In this document: piece after piece, positions 52,887 to 62,714 of the stretch
Layout of the letters: every line of letters begins with the position of its first letter
Numbering within the stretch: position 1 is the stretch's first letter
From: an uncultured Lacinutrix sp.
GTDB taxonomy: Bacteria > Bacteroidota > Bacteroidia > Flavobacteriales > Flavobacteriaceae
Length of the DNA stretch: 64,000 nucleotides
NCBI RefSeq assembly: GCF_947500325.1
Contig: NZ_CANMRQ010000003.1
Span: 186,001-250,000, forward strand
Reading direction: 5' to 3'
Notes under the pieces: model-generated
Told to the model about the DNA's origin: nothing
The model's input: only the letters and a program-made list of their open reading frames with translations
Databases searched by the model: none
Made by a program: the position numbers and the translations under genes

Positions 52887-53741
52887 ATGTTATTAATTGC
52901 AGATAGTGGCTCAACAAAATGTGATTGGGTTATATACAAAGACATAAATCAAGAACCTTTTAAAATTAGGACAAAAGGTATAAATCCTGCAGTTTTAAGT
53001 AAAAAGAAATTAAAAGGTATAATTATAAAGAACTTAGAGCTTTATAAATACAAAGATTTAATAACCTCTATTTACTTTTTTGGAGCTGGTTGTGGCACTA
53101 AAAAAAATCAAAACAAAATAGATAATATATTAACCTCATTTTTTAAAAAAGCAAAATCAAATACAAAAGAAGATATTATGGCTGCAGTATATGCCACGAC
53201 TAATACTCCAGCAGTAGTTTGCATATTAGGTACTGGCTCTAATTGTTGCTATTTTGATGGTACTAATATAACTTTAAAAACACCTGCGTTAGGTTATATT
53301 ATTATGGATGAAGGAAGTGGTAATCATCTAGGAAAAAACCTTTTACAATCTTACTATTATAAAAAAATGCCTATAGAATTAAGGTTGAAATTTGAAAAAA
53401 AATTTAATTTAAAAGAAAAAAAGGTTATTAAAAAACTATACCATTCCTCTACTCCAAATAAATATTTAGCAGAGTTTTCTCTATTTTTATTTGAAAATAA
53501 AGACAACCCATTTATTAAAAATTTAATTATTGATGCGATGGATAAATTTATTGAAAATCACATCTTACAATATTCTGAAGAATTAAAAACTGTTCCTTTA
53601 CATTTTGTTGGATCTATAGCATACTTTGCTAAAGATTATATTGAAATAGCTTTAAATAAAAAAGGATTAAAAGCCTCAAGTTTTATTAGAAGACCAATAG
53701 ATAATTTAATTAATCATATAAAAACAGAAGGTGTAGCATAG
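52887..53741 (+). CDS. N-acetylglucosamine kinase, BadF/BadG-type ATPase family
   Basis: 284 residues of the ASKHA-fold BadF/BadG/BcrA/BcrD family: phosphate-1 motif MLLIADSGSTKCDWVIY, GAGCGTKKNQNKI, phosphate-2 VCILGTGSNCCYFDG and LGYIIMDEGSGNHLGKNLL. Bacteroidota members of this size phosphorylate GlcNAc. In this operon it would make GlcNAc-6-P for the NagB-LmbE enzyme. It is cytoplasmic, with no signal peptide. Confidence 0.88.
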   Translation: MLLIADSGSTKCDWVIYKDINQEPFKIRTKGINPAVLSKKKLKGIIIKNLELYKYKDLITSIYFFGAGCGTKKNQNKIDNILTSFFKKAKSNTKEDIMAAVYATTNTPAVVCILGTGSNCCYFDGTNITLKTPALGYIIMDEGSGNHLGKNLLQSYYYKKMPIELRLKFEKKFNLKEKKVIKKLYHSSTPNKYLAEFSLFLFENKDNPFIKNLIIDAMDKFIENHILQYSEELKTVPLHFVGSIAYFAKDYIEIALNKKGLKASSFIRRPIDNLINHIKTEGVA

Positions 53742-53764
53742 TTTTAAGATTACTTAATATAAAA

Positions 53765-56700
53765 ATGAAATTAACAACAACATACACTAACATAATATAT
53801 TATTTAATTATACCAATATTACTATTTTCGGCTTGTAACAAGGCCGAAACAAAAACAAATGAATCCCTTTTTAGTTTATTAGATAGTAGCATATCTAATA
53901 TACATTTTACAAATGAAGTAAAAGAAGATTTATACTTCAATTTTTTAAACTACCCGTATATCTATAATGGTGGTGGCGTTGCTTCTGGTGATATTAATAA
54001 TGATGGATTAGAAGATTTATATTTTACTTCTAACCAAAACTCTAATAAACTCTACTTAAACAACGGCGCTTTTAAATTTCAAGATATTACAGAAACAGCT
54101 AATGTAGCAGATAAAAATGGTTGGACTACAGGCGTTACAATGATAGATATTAATAACGATGGCTGGCTAGATATTTATGTTTGTAAATCTGGTTCATTAC
54201 AAAATAATGATGCTAGAAAAAACAAGTTATTTATAAATCAAAAAGATAATACTTTTAAAGAAAGTGCTTCACAATACGGACTAGATTTCTATGGTTTCTC
54301 TGTACAGTCCTATTTCTTTGATATGGATAATGATGGTGATTTAGATATGTATTTAGTTAATCATAGAGCAGACTTTAGAAATAATACAACTATTGATTTA
54401 AAAAGAGATGAACAGATTGAAGATTATGGTTCAGATCAATTATACAAAAATGAAAATGGAACATTTATTAATATAACCAAGAGTTCTGGCATAGCTAATA
54501 AAGCTTGGAGTTTATCTGCATCTATAGGTGATTTTAATAATGATGGTTGGTTAGATGTTTTTATAGCAAACGATTTTCTCCAACCAGATTATCTCTACAT
54601 AAATAATAAAAACGGAACCTTTACAGATAAAGCTATAGAAACATTTAACCATATTTCTAATAATAGTATGGGTTCAGATTTTGAAGACATTAATAACGAT
54701 TCAAAACCAGATTTATTAGTACTAGATATGATGGCAGAAGACCATGTAAGAAGCAAAGAAAATATGGCAACTATGAATACTCATAGTTTTAATACTATGG
54801 TTAATGCTAACTATCACTATCAATACATGTCTAATACTTTACAATTAAACAATGGCAATACTACTTTTAGTGAAATAGCGCAATTAGCTGGTATTGCAAA
54901 AACAGATTGGTCTTGGGCGCCTTTAATTGCAGATTTTGATAACGATGGTTTTAAAGATGTTTTTATTACTAATGGAATACAACACGATCTTTCTAATCAA
55001 GATTTTAGAACGCAAATGCGTCAAAATATAATGAATAGAAAAAAAGTAAGTTTAGAGCAAGCAATTGCAATGATGCCTTCAGAAAAATTACAAAACTACA
55101 TTTATAAAAACAATGGAGATTTAACTTTTACAAAAACATCTAAAACTTGGGGTTTAGAACAAAAAACAAACTCAAATGGTGCCATCTATACAGATTTAGA
55201 TAATGATGGAGATTTAGATATAATTACTAATAATCAAGCAGATAAAGCTTCTATATACAAAAACAACACTCGTAATAATTCGATTTCCTTTTCTCTTAAA
55301 GGTCCTGAACAAAATAAAAATGGAATTGGTAGTATAATTAATCTATATACTAAAAACTCACAGCAATCTAAAACTCTTTTTACTAGTAGAGGCTACCAAT
55401 CTTCAGTTAGTAATAAGTTACACTTCGGTATAAAAGACATTACCTCTGTAGATAGTGCAGAAATTATATGGCCAAATGGAACAAAGCAATTACTTACCAA
55501 TATTAAAGCTAATCAGACATTATATGTGGATTACAAAAAATCAAATATTGAAAAGCATATAAAAAAATCTAACGCTCTATTTCAAACCATAAATCCAACA
55601 GACATAGGTATAAACTATATACAAAAGGAAAATCAATTCAACGATTTTGATTTACAGCTTTTATTACCGCAAAAACAATCGGAAATGAGTTCTGCATTGA
55701 CTGTAGGTGATGTTAATAATGATGGGATAGAAGACTTTTTTGTTGGTAATGCAAAGGACGCTTCTGCTAGTCTATATGTTCAAAATAAAGATGGCGGTTT
55801 TATTGAAACAAATAAAGAATTATTTGAATTAGATAAATCTTTTGAAGATACCAACGCAAAATTTATAGATATTGATAATGATGGTGATTTAGATTTGTAT
55901 GTCGCTTCTGGCGGCTATGAAATTAAAGAAGGTAATCCCTTATTACAAGATAGGTTGTATATAAATAATGGACAAGGACTTTTCCATAGAGGTAATAATT
56001 TACCAAAAACATTAGTAAACTCTAAAAGCATTACTGTAGCAGATTACGATAATGATGGAGATTCAGATATTTTTATTGGAGCTCATGTAAAATATGCTAA
56101 ATATCCTCTAGCCTATCCATCATATTTACTTGAAAATAAAAATGGTAAATTTATAGATGTTACTGATCCAAAAATAAATAGTATTTCTGAATTAAAAATA
56201 ATTAATGATGCTGTTTTCTCAGATTTTGACAAGGATGGTGATCTAGACTTAATTGTTGTTGGAGAATGGATGTCAATCACCGTATTTGAAAATAACAATC
56301 AGCAATTTTATAAAAAAGAGATTGATATACTTAAAGATTTTAATGGTTGGTATCAAACCATTAAAGAAATTGATTTAAATAATGATGGGTATCCAGATTA
56401 TATTGTAGGAAATTGGGGAGCAAATAATAAGTTTCACCCTTCCAAAACAAAACCTCTACATGTTTATGCAGATTATCTTGATACAAATAAAACGTTTGAT
56501 ATTGTTCTTAGCAAAGTATCAAAAACAGGACATTTAATCCCTGTAAGAGGTAAAGAATGTTCTTCACAACAAACACCTTTTATAAACAATAACGTAAATA
56601 CATTTAAAGCATTTGCAGCTTCTACTCTACCAGAAATATATGGTTCCAACAAATTAGCTAATGCAACACATTATACGGCTCATAATTTTGAATCTTTAGC

Positions 56701-57052
56701 CTTAATTAATAATAAAAATGGTGGCTTTAAAATACAAAAGCTTCCAATTAGATCTCAATTCGGGCCCATTTTAAGTATAGATACCTATGATATTAATAAC
56801 GATGGCTATTTGGATGTTTTTGGCGTTGGTAATGTGTTTGATTCTGAAGTAGAAACCATTCGCTATGATGCTTCAAAAGGCTTTATTCTTATGGGGAATA
56901 ATAAAGGCACACTCAAATTTAAAGAAGATAGTAGTTATTTTAATAACCATGAAGCTAAGGCTATTAAAAAAATTATAATAAACGAAATTGTACACTTTAT
57001 TATTTTAAACAAAAATAGTACGTTAAACATTTTAAAATTAAAATCATCTTGA
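53765..57052 (+). CDS. FG-GAP/VCBS repeat lipoprotein with ASPIC/UnbV domain, 1095 aa
   Basis: A lipoprotein signal (Cys near residue 24, LLFSACNKAE) and two blocks of calcium-binding FG-GAP/VCBS repeats (DINNDGLEDLYFTSN, DMDNDGDLDMYLVN, DLDNDGDLDIITNN, and later DVNNDGIEDFFVGN, DFDKDGDLDLIVVGEW) make two beta-propellers. An ASPIC/UnbV domain lies between them (GIGSIINLYTKN, HFGIKD, IIWPNGTKQLLTNIKANQTL). Such lipoproteins are frequent near SusCD loci in marine Bacteroidota and are thought to be surface glycan binders, but no activity is established. No catalytic motif is visible. Confidence 0.85.
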   Translation: MKLTTTYTNIIYYLIIPILLFSACNKAETKTNESLFSLLDSSISNIHFTNEVKEDLYFNFLNYPYIYNGGGVASGDINNDGLEDLYFTSNQNSNKLYLNNGAFKFQDITETANVADKNGWTTGVTMIDINNDGWLDIYVCKSGSLQNNDARKNKLFINQKDNTFKESASQYGLDFYGFSVQSYFFDMDNDGDLDMYLVNHRADFRNNTTIDLKRDEQIEDYGSDQLYKNENGTFINITKSSGIANKAWSLSASIGDFNNDGWLDVFIANDFLQPDYLYINNKNGTFTDKAIETFNHISNNSMGSDFEDINNDSKPDLLVLDMMAEDHVRSKENMATMNTHSFNTMVNANYHYQYMSNTLQLNNGNTTFSEIAQLAGIAKTDWSWAPLIADFDNDGFKDVFITNGIQHDLSNQDFRTQMRQNIMNRKKVSLEQAIAMMPSEKLQNYIYKNNGDLTFTKTSKTWGLEQKTNSNGAIYTDLDNDGDLDIITNNQADKASIYKNNTRNNSISFSLKGPEQNKNGIGSIINLYTKNSQQSKTLFTSRGYQSSVSNKLHFGIKDITSVDSAEIIWPNGTKQLLTNIKANQTLYVDYKKSNIEKHIKKSNALFQTINPTDIGINYIQKENQFNDFDLQLLLPQKQSEMSSALTVGDVNNDGIEDFFVGNAKDASASLYVQNKDGGFIETNKELFELDKSFEDTNAKFIDIDNDGDLDLYVASGGYEIKEGNPLLQDRLYINNGQGLFHRGNNLPKTLVNSKSITVADYDNDGDSDIFIGAHVKYAKYPLAYPSYLLENKNGKFIDVTDPKINSISELKIINDAVFSDFDKDGDLDLIVVGEWMSITVFENNNQQFYKKEIDILKDFNGWYQTIKEIDLNNDGYPDYIVGNWGANNKFHPSKTKPLHVYADYLDTNKTFDIVLSKVSKTGHLIPVRGKECSSQQTPFINNNVNTFKAFAASTLPEIYGSNKLANATHYTAHNFESLALINNKNGGFKIQKLPIRSQFGPILSIDTYDINNDGYLDVFGVGNVFDSEVETIRYDASKGFILMGNNKGTLKFKEDSSYFNNHEAKAIKKIIINEIVHFIILNKNSTLNILKLKSS

Positions 57053-57096
57053 TAACTAATCTAGACATAGGTAACAAGATTCAATATTCATCAATA

Positions 57097-57408
57097 ATGA
57101 ATTCAAGAATAAACAACTTTTTTTCTAAACATTATTACGAATGGAGTTATATCGAGTCTTTTGCTGACTCTAAACTTTACAAGAAATTTTTAAACTGGAT
57201 TAGTGGAGAATTTGATTTATTCTTGCAAGAGGAAAAAAATGGCTTGCAAATATTTTTTCCAAATGGATTCTTTTATATAAAAAAGCAAATTACAAGTTCT
57301 AAAGCCATTACAGTAGAAATTAGTATTAAAAGTAAATCTTCTACTATAGGAAATAATATATTTAATCAAATAATTTCTATTTCTAATCATTTAAACGAAG
57401 TATATTAG
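57097..57408 (+). CDS. Small hypothetical protein, about 103 aa
   Basis: The ATG at 57097 gives MNSRINNFFSKHYYEWSYIES. An upstream TTG at 57049 overlaps the preceding stop and would add 16 residues, so the start is not settled. The protein is soluble and aromatic-rich, with an alternating strand pattern (GLQIFFPNGFFYIKKQ, AITVEISIKSKS). I do not recognise it. Its place between the FG-GAP gene and acs, on the same strand with 24 bp to acs, suggests co-transcription. Confidence 0.55.
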   Translation: MNSRINNFFSKHYYEWSYIESFADSKLYKKFLNWISGEFDLFLQEEKNGLQIFFPNGFFYIKKQITSSKAITVEISIKSKSSTIGNNIFNQIISISNHLNEVY

Positions 57409-57432
57409 TTCAATTAATCATAACTATTATTT

Positions 57433-59331
57433 ATGAGTCAAATTCAAATAAATTCTTTTCAAGACTATCAAGAAGCCTATCAAAAAAGCATTGAAAACCC
57501 TAGCCTATTTTGGGGGGAAATAGCAGAACATTTTGAATGGAATAAGAAATGGGATAACGTTTTAGAATATGATTGGCAAAAACCAGAAACAAAATGGTTT
57601 GTTGGTGGTAAATTAAATATTACAGAAAACTGTTTAGATAGACATTTAGCAACTAAAGGAGATCAAACAGCCATTATATGGGAACCTAATGATCCCAAAG
57701 AAGCTACACAACATGTGTCTTATAAAGAATTACACAGTAGAGTTTGTGCTTTTGCTAATGTTTTAAAAAATAATAATGTAAAAAAAGGAGATCGTGTGTG
57801 TATCTACATGCCTATGGTTTTAGAGTTATCTATTGCTGTATTAGCATGTGCAAGAATTGGTGCCATACACTCTGTTGTTTTTGCAGGATTTTCTGCCACA
57901 GCGTTGGCGGCTAGAATAAATGATGCTACGTGTACTGTTTTATTAACTGCAGATGGAGGCTTTAGAGGAAAAAAAACAACTCCGTTAAAAGATATAGCTG
58001 ATGAAGCATTAAAAGAATGTCCAAGTATAAAAAGAACCATAGTATACCAAAGAACACATCAAAAAATTTCTTGGAATACAAAAATAGATACATGGTGGCA
58101 TGAAGAATTAAAGAAAGTAGATGATGACTGCCCTGCAGAAATCATGGATTCTGAAGATATGCTTTTCATTTTATACACTTCTGGGTCTACTGGAAAACCA
58201 AAAGGCATGGTACATACTTGTGGTGGTTATATGGTCTATGCTACATATTCTTTTCAAAATGTCTTTCAATATAAAAACAATGATATCTATTGGTGCACTG
58301 CAGATATTGGTTGGATTACAGGTCACAGTTACATTGTATACGGCCCTTTATGTTCTGGAGCCACTACTGTAATGTTTGAAGGTGTACCTAGTTACCCAGA
58401 TTTTGGCCGTTTTTGGGAGATTTGTGAGAAACTTAAAGTGACTCAATTCTATACTGCACCAACTGCAATTCGCGCTTTAGCAAAACACCCTAGTGAATTT
58501 GTAACTAAATATGATTTATCTAATTTAAAGGTTCTTGGTACTGTTGGAGAACCCATTAATGAAGAAGCATGGCATTGGTATGATGATAATGTTGGTAAAA
58601 ATAATTGCCCAATAGTAGACACGTGGTGGCAAACAGAAACTGGAGGTATGATGATTTCTTCTTTAGCTGGTATAACTAAAGACAAGCCTACATTTGCTAC
58701 GTTACCTTTACCTGGTATTCAACCCATTTTATTAGATGATAATGGCAATGAGTTAACTGAAACTAAGGCAGAAGGAATTTTAGCAATTAAATATCCTTGG
58801 CCATCATTAGCAAGAACTATTTATGGTAATCATGAACGCTATAAAAATGTTTATTTTTCGGCTTACCCAAATCATTATTTTCCTGGAGATGGCGCATTGA
58901 GAGATGCTCAAGGAAATTATAGAATTACTGGTCGTGTTGATGACGTAGTAATTGTTTCTGGGCATAATTTAGGAACAGCTCCTATAGAAAACGCAATAAA
59001 TGAACATGAAAGCATTGTTGAAAGTGCTGTTGTAGGTTTTCCTCATGATATAAAAGGAAATGCCTTATATGCCTATGTTATAACTTATAATAATGTAGAA
59101 GAAAATGAAGATTTAACTAACGAAATTAGAACACTAGTTGCAAAAACAATTGGAGCAATAGCTAAACCTGATAAGATTCAATTTGTAAAAGGACTACCAA
59201 AAACACGTTCTGGCAAAATTATGCGTCGTATTTTACGTAAAATTGCTTCTAATGATATTTCAAATCTTGGAGATGTTTCAACATTATTAAATCCAGAAAT
59301 AGTAAAAAGTATTATTGATGAAAAACTATAA
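57433..59331 (+). CDS. acs: Acetyl-CoA synthetase (AMP-forming)
   Basis: 632 residues, the normal length. ANL-superfamily motifs are complete: FVGGKLNITENCLDRHL, YTSGSTGKPKGMVHT (P-loop), VDTWWQTETGG, YRITGRVDDVVIVSGHNLGT and the C-terminal TRSGKIMRRILRKIA with the acetylatable catalytic lysine. It activates acetate to acetyl-CoA. In this locus the acetate would come from deacetylation of GlcNAc-6-P, so the gene completes recovery of carbon from chitin. Confidence 0.96.
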   Translation: MSQIQINSFQDYQEAYQKSIENPSLFWGEIAEHFEWNKKWDNVLEYDWQKPETKWFVGGKLNITENCLDRHLATKGDQTAIIWEPNDPKEATQHVSYKELHSRVCAFANVLKNNNVKKGDRVCIYMPMVLELSIAVLACARIGAIHSVVFAGFSATALAARINDATCTVLLTADGGFRGKKTTPLKDIADEALKECPSIKRTIVYQRTHQKISWNTKIDTWWHEELKKVDDDCPAEIMDSEDMLFILYTSGSTGKPKGMVHTCGGYMVYATYSFQNVFQYKNNDIYWCTADIGWITGHSYIVYGPLCSGATTVMFEGVPSYPDFGRFWEICEKLKVTQFYTAPTAIRALAKHPSEFVTKYDLSNLKVLGTVGEPINEEAWHWYDDNVGKNNCPIVDTWWQTETGGMMISSLAGITKDKPTFATLPLPGIQPILLDDNGNELTETKAEGILAIKYPWPSLARTIYGNHERYKNVYFSAYPNHYFPGDGALRDAQGNYRITGRVDDVVIVSGHNLGTAPIENAINEHESIVESAVVGFPHDIKGNALYAYVITYNNVEENEDLTNEIRTLVAKTIGAIAKPDKIQFVKGLPKTRSGKIMRRILRKIASNDISNLGDVSTLLNPEIVKSIIDEKL

Positions 59332-59374
59332 ATAGTAACTAATTAAAGGATTATCAAATAAACTATTAAAATTA

Positions 59375-60313
59375 TTATCGATTCAAAATTAAACGCCTTG
59401 TTTCAATAAAACTGCCTACTTTAAAAACGCAGAAATATAAACCGCTATTTAAATTTTCGCCATTAAATACAACCTTATATTCTCCTGCTGGTTGCTTTTT
59501 ATTAACTAAAGTAGATATCTCTTTCCCTAAAACATCATATACTTTTATTGATACTAAGCCTGTATCTCTTAATGAGTAACTAATAGTACTGGTCGAAGTA
59601 AAAGGATTAGGATAATTTTGATCTAAATGAAAATCATCAATAGATAATACATCTCCAAAATCTATATCACTTGTTGAATAAAATGCTTCTTGACTATCTG
59701 ATCGCTGCCAAATACTATAAATAACATGTTTCCCTGTTCTAAAAGGTAATACAACTGGTATATCTACTATATATTCTGCTACACTTGCGCTGGTAGTAAC
59801 AAGCGGTGTTAGGCTTTCCCATGTTAATACTTGATCTGGTGTCCAATCATCTTTTGTAATATAAACAGAATAGTAGGATGTTGCATGTGGCGCAGAATTT
59901 GTCCAGGTAACTGTATATGGTCCTGGTGAAACTGGAGTTGCTACCCAATCTGTTCTTACTTGATCCATTCCTCCATATTTGTCTGGTCTTCCTCCACTAG
60001 GTAAATTACCATTCATTACATATAACATATGTTCACTATTAGCATTGGCTTGGTTAATTTCATTCCAATCATAAAGTGGTTGAGTTCCATGAGATGCAAC
60101 AGCATCTATACAGGCAGCAGAATCTGGACTCTCTGGTCCTTCTTGATAGCAATTCCAAACACGACTAGGAGGACTTGTTACTGTACCGTGAGGAAAAACA
60201 TATTGAATAATAGTTAATACAAATATTATACAAATTATTTGTTGCTTTATTAATTTACTTCTATTAAAATCTATTGATTTTGAAATGCTTTTGGGTAATG
60301 TATTTTTTTTCAT
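59375..60313 (-). CDS. AA10 lytic polysaccharide monooxygenase (chitin-active type) with T9SS sorting domain
   Basis: 312 residues. After a 41-residue export segment the mature protein should begin at His42 (HGTVTSPPSRVWNC), the first ligand of the copper histidine brace. The second is His143 in NSAPHATSYYSVYIT, with axial Phe219 in TSDIDFG. About residues 230-312 form a T9SS type A sorting domain (LDQNYPNPFTSTSTISYSL to ETRRLILNR), so the enzyme is surface-attached or released by T9SS. It oxidatively cleaves crystalline chitin to feed SusCD. Odd: the residue before His42 is proline (VFP/H), unusual at a signal peptidase site, and the hydrophobic core sits behind a long basic N-terminus. Confidence 0.88.
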   Translation of the reverse strand: MKKNTLPKSISKSIDFNRSKLIKQQIICIIFVLTIIQYVFPHGTVTSPPSRVWNCYQEGPESPDSAACIDAVASHGTQPLYDWNEINQANANSEHMLYVMNGNLPSGGRPDKYGGMDQVRTDWVATPVSPGPYTVTWTNSAPHATSYYSVYITKDDWTPDQVLTWESLTPLVTTSASVAEYIVDIPVVLPFRTGKHVIYSIWQRSDSQEAFYSTSDIDFGDVLSIDDFHLDQNYPNPFTSTSTISYSLRDTGLVSIKVYDVLGKEISTLVNKKQPAGEYKVVFNGENLNSGLYFCVFKVGSFIETRRLILNR

Positions 60314-60392
60314 AATTAAAATAATTGATACTTTTCTTTATAATATTTTATCTCATTATAAAGCTTAGTAATAAACTCCCTTTTCCATAAAA

Positions 60393-60423
60393 TTATATAC
60401 GATAATCTATATAGCTATAGACT
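60393..60423 (-). promoter_or_regulatory. Possible LytTR direct repeat before the LPMO gene
   Basis: On the minus strand AGTCTATAG and CGTATATAA share 6 of 9 positions at a 22-bp period and resemble the susC half-sites TGTCTATAT and CGTTTATAT. The nearer half ends 80 bp before the LPMO ATG. The match is modest in an AT-rich gap. Confidence 0.3.
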
Positions 60424-60566
60424 TCGAAGCATAAAATAATTACCTTCTTTACTAATAGAAATGAATTAAATTTTTAATAGCTACAATCTCTTAGCTAGAT
60501 AAATTTATTAATATATAAGAATGCCTAGAATGCGTTTCCAATAAGAAAAGTTGAAGAATAAATAAT

Positions 60567-62606
60567 TTAACTTTGAGCTTTAGCAAATTCACCTTTAAAG
60601 TCTAGGGTGATAATAAATTTAGTACCAACACCTAATTCACTCTCACAATGAATTTTACCATTCATAGCTTCTACATATTTTTTCACAATAGACAGACCAA
60701 GTCCTGTTGATGCTTCTCCAGCTGTAGGTTTTGCCGAGAGTTTCTGAAATCTTCCGAATAATTTTTTCTGATCATTTTCACTTATCCCAGGTCCATTGTC
60801 TTGAACCACAACATAAGTCTTTTCTTCTTGAGATTTTACATGCAATACTATTTTGCTTCCGCTTTCAGAAAATTTGATTGCATTAGAAATCAAATTTTCT
60901 AAAATCTGAATCATATAGTTTTTATCTATTTCTACTAAATGATCTCCGTCTTCAATTTCTAATATTATTTTAATATTTTTTCCTGATGAAGTAACATGAA
61001 AAGATTGGGCTACATACTCAACAACCTCGCCTAAGTTAACAACTTCATTAACTAATTGAATTTGTTTTGTTTCTAAGGCATGTACATTCAAAATACGACT
61101 AGTCATTTGTATTAATCGATCTGAAGAATTCTCTATTTCTGTTAGATATACTTCTTGATCCTCAGTCAATTTAGTTGGTGTCATATTAAATAACTGCACT
61201 AACATTTTAATTTGCCCCAAAGGTGTTCTAAGATCATGAGAAACGATATTTACTAACATATCTTTCTCCTTATTCAAATTAACTAATTCTTTATTTCTTA
61301 TAGCAATCATAGCCGTTCTTTCCTCTACCTTCTTTTCCAATACTATGTTTTGCTCCTTAATTAATTTTTCATTTGCTTTAGCAGATAATAAAGCGTTTGC
61401 TTGTGCTTCTTCTTTTTCCTTTTTATACATATTAATTCTGTCACCTAAAGCAAAAGAAAGTAATAAGACTTCCATTGCAGAACCAATCTGCATAGCATTT
61501 AAATATGGCATTACAAAAACTAGATTTAAGGATTCTAGTATGGCAAAACAAATACCAATAATAAGCGCTCCCCATGCAAATAAATAGTACTTAGCTGGGC
61601 GATAACCTTTTAATTTAAATTGTACTCCAAGAATAAGAAAATATGCAGCCATAATTAGTAAACCGCCTTGAGCTAACTTAAGACCTTCTATTCTATATCC
61701 AAACACAACAAGTACACATACTAAAAGACCTACAACCAGAAATGCCATAGCACCTTTGTGCATCATAGGAGCAGATTTTTTAGTGTTTAAAAACTTTTGG
61801 GTAAATAACGTAGCGGTGATCATAGTCAATCCAGAACTTACCACTACTACTTTATTAATATAAGGAGCATTAGGCCAAAAGTATTCAAAGAAATAACCAA
61901 ATACAGAAGCCATAAACCATGTAATGCTAAATACATATGAAATGTAGTAAAGGTATATTTTCTCTCTAGTTGAAAAATACAAGAAAAGGTTATAGAGAAA
62001 AATAAGAAGCATAAAACCAAAATAGATACCTTGGAGAAAGTCAAAATCATGTCCATATGCTACAAAATTAGAAAGAGCACCTACATTAAGAGGAAAAAAT
62101 AATGGTTGATCACTCTTTACTCTAAGGTAAAATGTTCGTGTAACATCCTTATCAAAATCAAGTGCAAATAAATAATTACTAACTTCAATTTCTCGAGTAT
62201 TAAAAGGTAAATCATCACCGGTATGACGCTTAGATATAAGTTTGTTTTCTTCATCAAATTCATAAAGACAGATAGAATCAATATAGGCAGAACCAACATT
62301 AAGATAAAAATTATCTGCTATTACCTTCGTAACTTTAAATTTTACCCAGTAAGCAGATGCAGTACTAGCAAAGTTTAAAGTTTCTTGAGCATATGCTTTA
62401 AACTTAATCTCTAGGTTTTCGTTTACAATGTCTTCTATAGACAATTCTAGAGAGGCATCTTCAAAATAATGGGTTTGTTTTCCAATATCACGTATTTCAG
62501 TTGTATTATCTAGGAGAATCTCTGCCTGCCCAAATGAGCAAAGAGGAAATACTAACATAATCGATAAAAATCCTAAATAATATTTGAAATATGATACCAT
62601 TCTCAA
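60567..62606 (-). CDS. 7TMR-DISM sensor histidine kinase
   Basis: 679 residues: signal peptide (to about 27, CSFGQ), an extracytoplasmic 7TMR-DISMED2 carbohydrate-binding-like domain (about 30-170, YWVKFKVTKVIADNFYLNVGS), seven membrane segments (about 185-390), a coiled coil, HisKA with phospho-His in DMLVNIVSHDLRTPLGQI, and HATPase_c (LENLISNAIKFSESG, VVQDNGPGISEND, STGLGLSIVKKYVEAM). There is no receiver or cognate regulator next to it. The start could be either of two methionines two codons apart. It may sense sugars or small molecules outside the cell. The link to the adjacent chitin genes is only positional. Confidence 0.9.
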   Translation of the reverse strand: MRMVSYFKYYLGFLSIMLVFPLCSFGQAEILLDNTTEIRDIGKQTHYFEDASLELSIEDIVNENLEIKFKAYAQETLNFASTASAYWVKFKVTKVIADNFYLNVGSAYIDSICLYEFDEENKLISKRHTGDDLPFNTREIEVSNYLFALDFDKDVTRTFYLRVKSDQPLFFPLNVGALSNFVAYGHDFDFLQGIYFGFMLLIFLYNLFLYFSTREKIYLYYISYVFSITWFMASVFGYFFEYFWPNAPYINKVVVVSSGLTMITATLFTQKFLNTKKSAPMMHKGAMAFLVVGLLVCVLVVFGYRIEGLKLAQGGLLIMAAYFLILGVQFKLKGYRPAKYYLFAWGALIIGICFAILESLNLVFVMPYLNAMQIGSAMEVLLLSFALGDRINMYKKEKEEAQANALLSAKANEKLIKEQNIVLEKKVEERTAMIAIRNKELVNLNKEKDMLVNIVSHDLRTPLGQIKMLVQLFNMTPTKLTEDQEVYLTEIENSSDRLIQMTSRILNVHALETKQIQLVNEVVNLGEVVEYVAQSFHVTSSGKNIKIILEIEDGDHLVEIDKNYMIQILENLISNAIKFSESGSKIVLHVKSQEEKTYVVVQDNGPGISENDQKKLFGRFQKLSAKPTAGEASTGLGLSIVKKYVEAMNGKIHCESELGVGTKFIITLDFKGEFAKAQS

Positions 62607-62714
62607 TACTTAATATTTTTAATAAATGAGCAAAATTATAAATTAAACCAATAGGATTTCCTAAAAAATTTGTTGTAGTTTTAGGTTGTAACTCGTAAGC
62701 AAATTAATGAATGC

